Shown here: piece after piece, positions 8,728 through 16,697 of the stretch
Layout of the letters: each line of letters starts with the position of its first letter
Numbering within the stretch: position 1 is the first letter of the stretch
NCBI RefSeq assembly: GCF_022271435.1
Contig: NZ_JAFIQY010000022.1
Location: 62,001-126,000, forward strand
Length of the DNA stretch: 64,000 nt
Reading direction: 5' to 3'
Source of the DNA: Streptomyces monomycini
GTDB taxonomy: Bacteria; Actinomycetota; Actinomycetes; Streptomycetales; Streptomycetaceae
Made by a program: the position numbers and the translations under genes
The notes under the pieces: generated by a model
Database searches by the model: none
The model's input: the letters and a program-made list of their open reading frames with translations, nothing else
What the model was told of the DNA's origin: nothing

Positions 8728-9033
8728 TCACGCTCCTGCGAGCCGATAGGCACTGCCTAACGTTAGGCAGTGGTCGCCGAGGCTGGCGCCATCAGGTCCC
8801 GTAGAAGGCGCGCCCGACGCCAGGAAGTTGCACCGAGTTGCGAATAAAGCCGGCGGATTGCGCGCATTGCAACCCGGCCAAGCATCAGGTCGGTGAGCAG
8901 CCACCTTCACCCCCAGCGCGTGATTGAACGCCCACCGGGCTGCCCCGGCGTGCCGGAGCAGTGCCTCCACCTGGGCAGGACGAGGATCCAGAGTGAACTG
9001 GAACGCCTTGTGGACTTCCTGCTGCACGGCCAT
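8728..9033 (-). pseudogene. TnpB (IS200/IS605 OrfB) N-terminal remnant
   Basis: From an ATG preceded by GAAGGGGGGC, about 45 residues match the start of TnpB-type transposon nucleases: KAFQFTLDPRPAQVEALLRHAG then AARWAFNHALGVKVAAH. After that the frame loses similarity and ends in unrelated sequence at 8728, so the RuvC-like catalytic part and zinc ribbon are missing. A full TnpB has roughly 370-450 residues. The remnant has no function of its own and marks past insertion of an IS605-type element, with palindromes lying just downstream of it. Confidence 0.7.
8751..8772. repeat. 22-bp perfect palindrome
   Basis: Arms CACTGCCTAAC and GTTAGGCAGTG without spacer. It lies just beyond the decayed TnpB frame, so it could belong to the end structure of an IS200/IS605-type element. 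Confidence 0.85.
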
Positions 9034-9083
9034 GCCCCCCTTCACCTAGCCTCAACCCAACCGCACGACTGTGCTGACTCCGG

Positions 9084-10238
9084 TCACGAGCGCACTTGTA
9101 CGAGAGCATGGGCTCCGGAAGTCCGCCAATGAGGCTCTGCTGCGTTGAGTTCTGCGAGAGCACCCATCTTGAGGCCGACGATGGTATCCGACTTCAGCGT
9201 GCGCAGTGCCGCGATTCGGCCTGGGAAGTGGCTTGTGACCTCAGCGAACGGGATCGTCGGCTCCCACCAGCAGTCGCCGATCAATCGCCGGTAGTTAAGG
9301 TCTCCTTTCAGGATCGTCACCGTGGCCGAAGCGAACTCATCCCGCAGTGCTTCCGGCATGGCAGTGAAGTCGAACGGTGCACAGAAGAACGAGTCCGCAC
9401 GCACGCGCAACCGACCGAGGGCGGCTGCCTCGCGCAGCCGATCTCCTGCGGCCCGGGCCTCCCCCTTGCTGAGCAGGAGCTTTCTCAGGCAGTCGGCGAC
9501 GTCTGCGAGGGTGGCGTCGGAGACGTAGTACGGCGAGGGCTTCACGTGTAGCACGACCTCGTCGGCTAGCCCGTGCGCGAGGAGGTGGTCGATGAGGATC
9601 AGGTCTGCGAGCATTTCGCTGCCCGCGTTGTCAGCGACCAGCGCGACAGTTCCCCCGGCTGCGGACCGAAGCAGCTCCCAGAGGCGTGTGCTGTCGTCGG
9701 ACACCAGGCCGGATGCCTTGCCCCCTTGCCCTGAAGTGATCTGGAAGCCTAGGTCGGCGCGATTGCCCCAGAGGCTCGACAGCAGCAACGCTTGTCCCTG
9801 CTCGTCGTCAGTCAGTTTGACGACATCGTCGAGCGCGGCGATCTCCGCCGACACCGTCTCGCCCGCCAGTTCGGCCTGTTTAAAAGGCGCGAAGGGATCG
9901 ACGCCCCACCACGGCCCCTGCTCGAAGTAGCCGGTGGCCTCCAGGAGCCGCCGGTAGAAGAACGACTCCGCCCACAGGAACGGCACTTCCGTCCATGGAT
10001 GGCCGTACAAGCCTTTTCCCCAGTCGCGCCAGCGCCCGACGTCAGCGGCGCCATCCGGGAGCGGTTGGATCACGCCCTGAACATTCTCCTCGGCGAGTTC
10101 GGAAAGTGCTCGGTGCTGCTCAGGCCCAAAGGGCCAGGATCCGAGGAGCCGTTCGATTAGCGCCGGATGCCGCTTGGCGAATACATCGCTGGCGAAGTCC
10201 GACTCACTTGAAATGATCGCCGGCGCCTGCTGAGCCAT
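9084..10238 (-). CDS. DUF89/ARMT1-like damage-control phosphatase family protein
   Basis: The 384-residue protein matches the DUF89 (ARMT1-like) family: an N-terminal helical part (WRDWGKGLYGHPWTEVPFLWAESFFYRRLL), the acidic metal-site motif DNAGSEMLADLILIDHLL near residue 201, KPSPYYVSDAT after it, GDLNYRRLIGD near 311 and a closing TLKSDTIVG segment. Family members are metal-dependent phosphatases proposed to hydrolyse damaged sugar phosphates; ARMT1 was also reported as a carboxyl methyltransferase. The gene starts 26 bp after the STAND gene on the same strand and is very probably co-transcribed with it, an unusual pairing for a housekeeping repair enzyme. No signal peptide or membrane segment is visible. 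Confidence 0.85.
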   Translation of the reverse strand: MAQQAPAIISSESDFASDVFAKRHPALIERLLGSWPFGPEQHRALSELAEENVQGVIQPLPDGAADVGRWRDWGKGLYGHPWTEVPFLWAESFFYRRLLEATGYFEQGPWWGVDPFAPFKQAELAGETVSAEIAALDDVVKLTDDEQGQALLLSSLWGNRADLGFQITSGQGGKASGLVSDDSTRLWELLRSAAGGTVALVADNAGSEMLADLILIDHLLAHGLADEVVLHVKPSPYYVSDATLADVADCLRKLLLSKGEARAAGDRLREAAALGRLRVRADSFFCAPFDFTAMPEALRDEFASATVTILKGDLNYRRLIGDCWWEPTIPFAEVTSHFPGRIAALRTLKSDTIVGLKMGALAELNAAEPHWRTSGAHALVQVRS

Positions 10239-10264
10239 AAGTACCTATTCCTCTCAGAGTGGGA

Positions 10265-13200
10265 TCAGGTGAGTTCGAGGGCGACTACGCCAGCGGCGCT
10301 GCCGACGAGGACGCGGTTATGGAACGGGTCGTAGGCCGCACAGTTGAGGCTGCCATCGACGCGGACCTCGGCTATCTGCTGCTGCTCACTGAGTGACCAG
10401 AGCCGCACGGTGCCGTCGGCAGCCGCGGAGACGAGCCGGTCCGGCGTGCTGGTAAATCCGACCATGAGGATGCGGCCGGAGTGCCCACTGAGCTGAGCGG
10501 TGAACCGGTCGCCGGCCAGATCCCGCACAACGATGTCGCCGGTGCCGGCACCGACTGCGGCTCGGGCGCCCTCGTCGTCGAGCGTGACAGCCCGGGCCCA
10601 GCCGGTCGGGCAGGTGAACCGGGAAATGAACTCGCCGTCGGCCGCCCACCACACCCGAACGGAGCCGTCACCGCCACACGCGGCGAGGACCTGACCATCG
10701 GCGTTGAATGCAAGCGAGCGCAGGCGGCCAGCGTGGACGTCCTGCGACCACAGCAGGTCGCCGCCCGGCAAGTCCCAACAGCGGATGTGCCCGTCGTTGG
10801 TGCTCGCTGCCAGCTTCGGCGCTGTGCGCGGCATGGCCACCGCCCACGTGCGGTCCGTGTCTCGGTTCAGGGTCAGGCTCCAGGACTCGTCCGTGAGTGA
10901 CCAGGAACGCACGGTGCCGTCACCGCACGCGGCCGCCACCAGGTCTGTGCCAGAGCTAAGGGACCAAACCCGCCCGTCCCCAGCTGGGAGCCGACGCAGC
11001 AGGGTCGCGTTGGCGGCGTCGACCAGGTCCACCTGGCCTGTTCCGTTGCCGATCAGTCCGACTGCACCTGTGCTGGAGTACGCCGTCGCCCAAGTTGTAT
11101 TCGATCCGGAGGCCAACGTTTGCAGCTGGCCGCCGTGGGTTGGCCACAGTCGCACCGCGCCATCCTCGCAGCCTGCGATAACCGTGCCGTCGCTGCCACG
11201 TGCGAGTGAGCGGACCCAGTCGACGCCGGGTGGTAGAGCGGTTTTGCCTGCCTCACCGTCGACGGTCAGCACGTGGATCGTAGGCTTCTCCGTCGCGACA
11301 ATCACAAGCCCATCGTCGGGTGAGGTGACTACGGAGCGTACCCGGCCGGGTAGGCCCGCTTTGCGGCGGACGGGGGTGAGCGCGCCGTTCTTCGTTGTCC
11401 AAACCACGACCGAGCGGTCGCCGGACCCGGAGGCGAGTAGGCCGGAGTCTGTAGAGAACGCGACCGACCTCACCCAGTCGCGGTGGCGGGCCTTCTCGTC
11501 CATCAGCCGTCCTGTGCTCATATCGAAGATGCGCACGAATTCGTCTTCGCCGACAACTGCGATTATTTGTTCGCTCTCACCGCCGACAGCGACCGACCAC
11601 ACCGGCGTGCCGGTGGTCTGCATCCGGCGGACCAACAACAGCCGCTCGGTGTCCCACACGCACACCGCTCCGTCTTCGGCCCCCGACACGAGCAGCATCT
11701 GGTCGGGTGCGAACGCCAGGGCGCGGATTCGACGGGAGTGCCCTGCCAGTACGCCCACTGGTGCGCCGGAGGCAGTGCGCCACAGGCGAATCAGGCCGTC
11801 ATCCCCTGCGGAGGCGACAACCGCCCCGTTGGCAGACAGGGCCGTTGCGAACACCCAGCCGGTGTGCGCGCGGAAGGTCCGCAGCAGTAGGCGGGTCTCG
11901 AGATCCCAGAGCCGTACGGTGCCGTCCTCGCCGCCGGAGGCGACGATCCCTGCTTCGGTGGAGACGCTGACGATCGCGCCGACGTGACCGGAGGCCTTCG
12001 GCTCGGGGACCGCGCCGGGGCGCAGCCATGTAGCGGAGAACACCGCGCTGAGTGCGGCGGCTTCGGCGAGCGCCTCCGACGTGACTCGAGACGGGGCGCG
12101 GTGTAGTGCGATCGACAGGGTCGCGGCCACGTCGGCCGGCCTTGCCAGCCCGGTCAACAGATATCCGCAGCCCGCCATCACCCGCGCCGCCGCCCATGCC
12201 TCCGAGCGCCGCGCCGCAGGCAGGCCGTCGAGGACCGCTGCATCGGCAACCAGTGCCTGCTCACCTACCTGCACGACCTTTCGCACCACGTAGGGCGGTG
12301 AGGAGAGTAGTGAGACAAGCTCGTCCTCCAGCCCAGCCTCGAGCAGGTGGTAGGGCAGGTGCCGCCACAGGTAGCCCTGGTCCGCGCCTAGCTCCTCCCA
12401 ACGGTCGTCGGTCACCTCGCGGAACGTATCCAACAGCGAGCTGTGCAGATCCTCCCAATCGTCTGAGACCAAGTAGCGAAGGTAGGACCGGAATACGTCA
12501 TGCAGCGTGATCGTTTCCGTGTCCGCTCGGTAGCTGCTCACCAGCGAGCGATCCGCAAGGACACGGCAAAACTGCCTTGTTGCATGCGGAGACCAGCCGA
12601 ATGCCGTTTTCCACCAGTGCGTCAGCACCCGAACCGGGATCGGCGTCGCTGGCGGGAACACCGCCAAGGACATGTACCGCGCCCGCAGGTCCGAAGCACC
12701 GGTGAGGATGACACTCTCCTCCAATCCGTCGAGGCTGGACGCTATCGCCTGACTGATCGCACTGCGCCTCTGGTCAGCGTCGAGAACATCGAAGGCTTGA
12801 GGTCCGTAATCGCGGATCGTCTCCGAAGCCTCTGCCACCACGCGGTCAGAAGCCGCTCCGGAAGCCACGTCTTGTTCGACGGTCGATCCGACGATCTGTG
12901 CCAGCAGTGGCCATCCCCCCAGCAATTCCGCCAGTTCCTGGGCGGCTGGCCGCTGCAGTGAGGAAACGTTGCGGACCAACATTTCGCTGATCTCATTGGC
13001 CGTCATCGGCCCAAGCCGAACAATCCGCGCAGACGATGGGCATACCCGGACATTCCGCGAGGTGACCAGCCGCACGCACTTCTCGCCGCCGAGGACGAAA
13101 GGGCTCAGATCCGCGGCGCTCCACACGTTGTCGACAATCAACAGAGCGCGTCGATCCTGCAGCAGCCGCGCGAGATGGAACCCAGCCTGTTCCGGGTCGG

Positions 13201-13774
13201 TGAGCGCCGGCCGACAACCACTGAGATGGACACAGATGTCAGAGATGAGTTCAACGACCCGTGCAGACGTACAGTCCTCGCCGGTCTCCACCCAAAGGAT
13301 CTCTTGGTAGAGCTCGTGGACCCGCTCATCGTTGACCAACTGCGTCGCGATGGTCGTCTTGCCGAATCCTCCGGGTCCTACCACGGCGATCGTCACGATC
13401 CCCTCGGCGTCGTGGGCCTCTTGGAGAACGGAGATGAGGCCATCAAAATCGCTGTTCCTGCGCACCAGACTCGGCTCCGCATTCGGGATGGGGAGGAAGC
13501 CTCCCGCCGCCGCAGCGTGCTCAGGAACTCCCGGCAAGTCGTCGCCGATCGCTTCCCAGAACCGCTCCTGCTCTGCTGGGCTGCTTCGCTCCAGGGTTCT
13601 GTCCAGTGCCTCCTGGAGAGGCTTGCTGATCGTCCTCGGCCTCGTAGGTGACTCCCAGTCAGACACTGTTCGGCTTCCGACTCCCAGATGGAGCGCGAAC
13701 CCACGCACTGACAGGCGCAAAGATTCCCGCAGTGCGCGCGATTCCTTTCCAGTCCAGCGCTGCACTGTGCCCAC
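10265..13774 (-). CDS. STAND NTPase with HTH, NB-ARC and WD40 beta-propellers
   Basis: The 1169-residue protein has an N-terminal Xre-like HTH (about 8-60; LRLSVRGFALHLGVGSRTVS), an NB-ARC ATPase with Walker A GPGGFGKTT near 132-140, Walker B LLIVDNV near 210, a GLPL-like GGWPLL near 285, then a winged-helix/helical arm and, from about 595, some 13-14 WD40 repeats with the GxVRLW/SGGEDGTV signature. This is the layout of Apaf-1-like STAND switches: the propellers sense a ligand, nucleotide exchange permits oligomerisation, and the N-terminus signals. I chose GTG at 13774 (GAGAGGG at 5 nt) over a start 61 codons upstream, where sequence is Arg/Ala-rich filler. The ligand is unknown. Roles in signalling, transcription control or phage defence are all possible; the HTH argues for DNA contact. 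Confidence 0.85.
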   Translation of the reverse strand: MGTVQRWTGKESRALRESLRLSVRGFALHLGVGSRTVSDWESPTRPRTISKPLQEALDRTLERSSPAEQERFWEAIGDDLPGVPEHAAAAGGFLPIPNAEPSLVRRNSDFDGLISVLQEAHDAEGIVTIAVVGPGGFGKTTIATQLVNDERVHELYQEILWVETGEDCTSARVVELISDICVHLSGCRPALTDPEQAGFHLARLLQDRRALLIVDNVWSAADLSPFVLGGEKCVRLVTSRNVRVCPSSARIVRLGPMTANEISEMLVRNVSSLQRPAAQELAELLGGWPLLAQIVGSTVEQDVASGAASDRVVAEASETIRDYGPQAFDVLDADQRRSAISQAIASSLDGLEESVILTGASDLRARYMSLAVFPPATPIPVRVLTHWWKTAFGWSPHATRQFCRVLADRSLVSSYRADTETITLHDVFRSYLRYLVSDDWEDLHSSLLDTFREVTDDRWEELGADQGYLWRHLPYHLLEAGLEDELVSLLSSPPYVVRKVVQVGEQALVADAAVLDGLPAARRSEAWAAARVMAGCGYLLTGLARPADVAATLSIALHRAPSRVTSEALAEAAALSAVFSATWLRPGAVPEPKASGHVGAIVSVSTEAGIVASGGEDGTVRLWDLETRLLLRTFRAHTGWVFATALSANGAVVASAGDDGLIRLWRTASGAPVGVLAGHSRRIRALAFAPDQMLLVSGAEDGAVCVWDTERLLLVRRMQTTGTPVWSVAVGGESEQIIAVVGEDEFVRIFDMSTGRLMDEKARHRDWVRSVAFSTDSGLLASGSGDRSVVVWTTKNGALTPVRRKAGLPGRVRSVVTSPDDGLVIVATEKPTIHVLTVDGEAGKTALPPGVDWVRSLARGSDGTVIAGCEDGAVRLWPTHGGQLQTLASGSNTTWATAYSSTGAVGLIGNGTGQVDLVDAANATLLRRLPAGDGRVWSLSSGTDLVAAACGDGTVRSWSLTDESWSLTLNRDTDRTWAVAMPRTAPKLAASTNDGHIRCWDLPGGDLLWSQDVHAGRLRSLAFNADGQVLAACGGDGSVRVWWAADGEFISRFTCPTGWARAVTLDDEGARAAVGAGTGDIVVRDLAGDRFTAQLSGHSGRILMVGFTSTPDRLVSAAADGTVRLWSLSEQQQIAEVRVDGSLNCAAYDPFHNRVLVGSAAGVVALELT

Positions 13775-14079
13775 CGAGACCCTCTCGACCGACTCTCTGA
13801 CGCTAACAACACGGGGTACCGAAGCGCGCGGCCTCGGACGTACTCCGCAGCAGGCTCGCAGCGCCGCCGCAACGCTCGGCCTGCGAAGCGGATTGCAGCG
13901 GGCAGCAGGTCTTTCCGAAGCTGTCCCCGGTTCCGCAGCGCTGTCGCAGCGCCGCACCAGCCACAGCGCTGAGAATCACCGGCACTCTTCTGTGCAACGG
14001 AGCGGCACTGCTTCGCTCCGTTGATGCATAGGCGAGCCGGAGGTGAGTGGGCATGTGCAGAGCGGTGAGGGGGGCGATG
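13775..14079. other. Intergenic region between GntR and STAND genes
   Basis: About 305 bp, both neighbours leftward. It holds the hairpin at 13995-14023 and several copies of a GCAGCGCTG-like motif near 13935-13970. It should contain the STAND promoter. Confidence 0.4.
13995..14023 (-). terminator. Hairpin after the GntR gene
   Basis: CAACGGAGCG and CGCTCCGTTG form a 10-bp stem around a 9-nt loop, about 60 bp downstream of the GntR stop. There is no U-run, as often in Streptomyces terminators. Confidence 0.5.
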
Positions 14080-14421
14080 TCAGCCATCACGCCTCTTCTC
14101 GAGCCTGTCCAGGCGTGCGGACAGTTCCGCGACTCGCTCCTCCAGCCGCTTGATGGCCTGAGTGGTCGGGTCAGCAACAGCGTCGACAGCCGACTCGCGA
14201 ATAAAACTTCCGCGGCCTTGGTGGGAGTAGATGATCCCACCAGCGCGAAGCTCCGCGAGGGCGCGCTGCACTGTGCCCGGTGCGACCTCGTATCTATCGG
14301 CCAGCTCTCGCGTGCTGGGCAGCTTGTCATTGCCCGTCAGACGGCCGAGCCGGATCTGGTCACGCACATCTTGTGCGATGCGTTGGTAGGGCTGCATGGA
14401 CTCGTCCGTCATGGGCCACAT
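14080..14421 (-). CDS. GntR-family transcriptional regulator (single wHTH, coiled-coil tail)
   Basis: The 113-residue protein carries a complete GntR winged helix (about 10-75): QPYQRIAQDVRDQIRLGRL, LPSTRELADRYEVAPGTVQRAL, then the wing GIIYSHQGRGSFI. There is no effector-binding domain; instead a short coiled coil (RLEERVAELSARLDRLEKR) ends the protein and probably dimerises it. Small GntR proteins of this type (KorSA/TraR class) repress transfer genes on Streptomyces plasmids. It is divergent from the long transfer operon, with operator-like repeats in the shared promoter. ATG at 14421 has GGGGTGG at a suitable distance; an alternative ATG is at 14412. Confidence 0.85.
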   Translation of the reverse strand: MWPMTDESMQPYQRIAQDVRDQIRLGRLTGNDKLPSTRELADRYEVAPGTVQRALAELRAGGIIYSHQGRGSFIRESAVDAVADPTTQAIKRLEERVAELSARLDRLEKRRDG

Positions 14422-14445
14422 CGTAGAGCCACCCCACTCGAATAA

Positions 14446-14496
14446 ATAGGTTGCCCAACTTGGTTGACACAGCCGCAACTGTATCAGCTAACCTAT
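14446..14496. promoter_or_regulatory. Divergent promoter/operator region of GntR gene and transfer operon
   Basis: Arms ATAGGTT (14446-14452) and AACCTAT (14490-14496) form an inverted repeat; inside, TTGACA at 14464 could be a rightward -35 element with TAACCT near 14489 as -10. TGTATCAGCTAACC on the plus strand and TGTGTCAACCAAGT on the minus strand look like two related GntR half-sites in opposite orientation. The region is AT-richer than its surroundings. Confidence 0.5.
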
Positions 14497-14731
14497 CCAT
14501 GTCGGTGAAGATGGCTGTCGATTGGAACAGCAGGTGTCACCGTCTCGCCGGGTTCTTCGGACCCGGCTCCCCCACCCGGAACCGCCCACGCGGGCGGCGC
14601 CGGATGCGGGAGCCGGAACGTCGGTTCCCGCAGGAAGTCGTCCGCCCTTCGGGGCGGCCGGGGTAGCCCCAGCTTGCTGAGGGCGCGAGAGCACCATCGA
14701 ACTCCTCCGGAGCCTGACGGCCGCGACGACT

Positions 14732-14857
14732 GTGTGCATGTCGCAGCGCTGTGCGCTGTCTGTCCTGCGGGACGCCGGCCTCGTGCCGTGCGGCCCGGAG
14801 GGCGGAGAGAGCATCGCGATCCGTGCCCCCCGCCGCTCCGTCTGTAAGGAGTCCTGA
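14732..14857 (+). CDS. Possible 41-residue leader protein of the transfer operon
   Basis: A GTG-started frame ends in TGATG, overlapping the ATG of the next gene, as in many genes of this operon. The peptide has four Cys residues (CMSQRC, PCG, VCKES) and no known family. No clear ribosome site was found in front of the GTG, and an upstream stop at 14680 limits the frame, so it may be a fragment or only a leader. Confidence 0.35.
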   Translation: MCMSQRCALSVLRDAGLVPCGPEGGESIAIRAPRRSVCKES

Positions 14858-15465
14858 TGTCTGCTTCGCCCCTTGAGCGCACTGCCCGCACCCGCCGGAG
14901 CCAGACCCGCTCCCGCACCGTCAACGCCCGCCCGGCGCTCGCCGTCTCCACCCTCAAGCCTCACCAGTACGACCTGCGCCCGGCCTGCGCGTCGCTGATC
15001 TGCCCCGACTGCAAGACGTGGGTGCCGATCACCAGCCTTCAGACCAAGAAGCCCAAGCTGGTGCCGCACGACACCGGCCGTGCGGGTAAGGCCCCGGCCA
15101 TCCGCTGCCGCCTGGGCAGCAACCGCCTGGTCACGGTCGACGTCACGGCCAGAAAGTGGGAGGAGCGCCTGGTGGACGGCAACTCGGAGACCGTGCACCG
15201 CCGCCGGACCACCGTGCGGCGCAAGCCGAAGGTCGCGCCTGCCCCGGCCGTCGGTCAGATCGCCGCGCAGAAGCAGACGGCGACGGTCGGCGACTCCGGC
15301 GACGGCCGGCCCTTGTGGCTGCTGCGCGAGATGAAGTGGGCGTCGACTGAGTCTGCGGTCCGTGACGCCGACACCCGGCGGGCGGAGCTGCCCGAGGGGG
15401 ACGCGCCGCTGGGCGCACCGCCGGTGCCGCTCACGACGCTGCACCCCCAGCGCCGCGCGAGCTGA
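14857..15465 (+). CDS. Hypothetical zinc-site protein, first large gene of the operon
   Basis: The 202-residue basic protein begins at ATG with AAGGAG in front. An N-terminal Arg/Ser/Thr-rich segment precedes CPDCKTWVPITSL (about residues 49-61), a single CxxC, and an Arg/Lys-rich middle with HRRRTTVRRKPKV; the C-terminus is Pro/Leu-rich. No membrane segment or signal peptide is seen. The family is not recognised by name. It is followed by a strong hairpin. Confidence 0.7.
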   Translation: MSASPLERTARTRRSQTRSRTVNARPALAVSTLKPHQYDLRPACASLICPDCKTWVPITSLQTKKPKLVPHDTGRAGKAPAIRCRLGSNRLVTVDVTARKWEERLVDGNSETVHRRRTTVRRKPKVAPAPAVGQIAAQKQTATVGDSGDGRPLWLLREMKWASTESAVRDADTRRAELPEGDAPLGAPPVPLTTLHPQRRAS

Positions 15466-15474
15466 CTTGCTCTG

Positions 15475-15530
15475 GACGAACGACCACGGCCCCGGCCACC
15501 TCGCAGGGGGGAGGCCGGGGCCGTGGCTGC
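15475..15530 (+). terminator. Intergenic hairpin, copy 1 of a repeated spacer
   Basis: GACGAACGACCACGGC begins the element and CCGTGGCTG ends it; the stem includes CCACGGCCCCGGCC paired with GGCCGGGGCCGTGG. The same outer bases recur at 15745-15801. Confidence 0.65.
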
Positions 15531-15569
15531 TCGCCCGGCGGCCGTTCCTGACGACGTGAGGAGCACTCC

Positions 15570-15734
15570 ATGCCTGTTCCGACCGACCCACGCACCCCTC
15601 AGCAGCGCGTTCAGGACCAGCTGGCGGCGGCCCGTCGCACGCTGGCCGACTCGAGCTTGCCCCGTGCGGAGCGGGCCCGGCTGGCCGACCGCATTCACGC
15701 CCTCACCGAGCAGGCCAAGCGTCTCGGCGCCTGA
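15570..15734 (+). CDS. Small hypothetical protein, 54 residues
   Basis: ATG follows GTGAGGAG at a good distance. The peptide is a charged, mostly helical protein (RVQDQLAAARRTLADSS, RAERARLADRIHALTEQAKRL) predicted to form a helical hairpin. It sits between two homologous hairpin spacers, so it looks like a cassette of its own. No family assigned. Confidence 0.65.
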   Translation: MPVPTDPRTPQQRVQDQLAAARRTLADSSLPRAERARLADRIHALTEQAKRLGA

Positions 15735-15744
15735 CCTGCACCGC

Positions 15745-15801
15745 GACGAACGACCACGGCGTGTCCCCGTCCGGCCTGCGGACGGGGACGCACCGTGGCT
15801 G
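15745..15801 (+). terminator. Intergenic hairpin, copy 2 of the repeated spacer
   Basis: Begins with the same GACGAACGACCACGGC as 15475 and ends in CCGTGGCTG. The inner stem differs (GTCCCCGTCCG with CGGACGGGGAC), so stem-forming ability is kept while sequence changes. Confidence 0.65.
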
Positions 15802-15817
15802 TTTGTACGGCAGCCGG

Positions 15818-15850
15818 CAGCCCCCGGGGAATTGCACTCCCCGGGGGCTG
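15818..15850 (+). terminator. GC-rich hairpin
   Basis: A 13-bp stem, CAGCCCCCGGGGA with TCCCCGGGGGCTG, around a 7-nt loop, 30 bp before the next start codon. Confidence 0.6.
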
Positions 15851-15880
15851 ATCTCACGCACTGGACCTTGGGATGCCCAG

Positions 15881-16225
15881 ATGATGATCAGCATGGCACA
15901 GCCGCTCGCCCCTGCCGCGGCGCAGCTCCTGCCCGCGACGGCCGAGGCCTCGCGGCAGGAGGTCGAGGAGCAGATCGGTCCGCGCCGCCGGGGCGCGATC
16001 TACCAGAACACCGATGGCGCGTTCGAAGTGCTGTCGGTGGTCACCGACCCCGCCGAGGCCCGCGTGCTGCTGCGGCGGGACAGCGCGCAGTGGGCGCTGA
16101 TCGTCCGCGACGTACTGCGCGCGGGCGGCGAGCCGTTCGCCGTCGGATCGGTGTGGAGCACCTCCGACCACCTGGTGCGCGAAGCACCGAACCGTACCCG
16201 CAGCAGCTGGGGCACCGCGGCGTAA
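15881..16225 (+). CDS. Hypothetical protein
   Basis: A 114-residue protein whose first ATG of ATGATGATC has GGGA 7 nt upstream. It has a helix (EASRQEVEEQIG) followed by strand-rich sequence (GAIYQNTDGAFEVLSVVTDPAEARVLLRRDSAQWALIVRDV), suggesting a small alpha/beta domain. It is cytoplasmic by appearance. No family recognised. A start at ATG 15893 is also possible. Confidence 0.65.
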   Translation: MMISMAQPLAPAAAQLLPATAEASRQEVEEQIGPRRRGAIYQNTDGAFEVLSVVTDPAEARVLLRRDSAQWALIVRDVLRAGGEPFAVGSVWSTSDHLVREAPNRTRSSWGTAA

Positions 16226-16257
16226 GGCCTGCCGCTGAACCGAGAGGACGCAAGCCG

Positions 16258-16452
16258 ATGGACAACAAGCTCGCCGCGGCGATCGAGCGGGACGACCGAC
16301 GGGAGGACGCCAGGATGCACGCCGATGACCGTGTCACCTGCCACACCCACCAGGCATGGGCCGACGACTGCGCCGACCGGCACCGTCCGGTGACCGCGGG
16401 GCGGTTGCTGGCCGAGGCACGGGAACTCGACCGCATCCGTGCACGGACCTGA
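16258..16452 (+). CDS. Small hypothetical protein, 64 residues
   Basis: ATG has GAGAGGA about 7 nt upstream. The peptide is highly charged (ERDDRREDARMHADDR) with THQAW and two Cys (CHTH, DDCADRH) that could bind a metal. It sits between the preceding small gene and a pair of strong hairpins. Function unknown. Confidence 0.6.
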   Translation: MDNKLAAAIERDDRREDARMHADDRVTCHTHQAWADDCADRHRPVTAGRLLAEARELDRIRART

Positions 16453-16479
16453 TCCCACCACCTGACCAGTCGCTTCGAC

Positions 16480-16511
16480 CCCGGCCAGCCGTACGTGTGC
16501 GGCTGGCCGGG
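16480..16511 (+). terminator. GC-rich hairpin
   Basis: A 12-bp stem, CCCGGCCAGCCG with CGGCTGGCCGGG, and an 8-nt loop, 28 bp after the preceding stop codon. Confidence 0.65.
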
Positions 16512-16542
16512 CGCGTAGCTGCTCGTCCGGGCAGTGAAAGGC

Positions 16543-16575
16543 GACAGCCCCGGGGGCGCAATCCCCGGGGCTGTC
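16543..16575 (+). terminator. GC-rich hairpin
   Basis: A 13-bp stem, GACAGCCCCGGGG with CCCCGGGGCTGTC, and loop GCGCAAT, just before the next ribosome site. Confidence 0.65.
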
Positions 16576-16602
16576 CAGGCAGGACCTGAACTGGAGGCCC
16601 TG

Positions 16603-16692
16603 ATGTTCGACAGCATCCCACGCCCGACCAGCCGTACCGACTCCGACCCGGATATGGACGAGGCCCTGCGCTGCGTCCGGCAGGGGAGGTGA
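16603..16692 (+). CDS. Tiny hypothetical protein upstream of whiB-like gene
   Basis: CTGGAGG precedes ATG; the 29-residue acidic peptide ends 5 bp before the WhiB start, and its last codons (GGGGAGGTGA) form the WhiB ribosome site. It could be a short protein or a translated leader for whiB. Confidence 0.5.
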   Translation: MFDSIPRPTSRTDSDPDMDEALRCVRQGR

Positions 16693-16697
16693 CCGGC

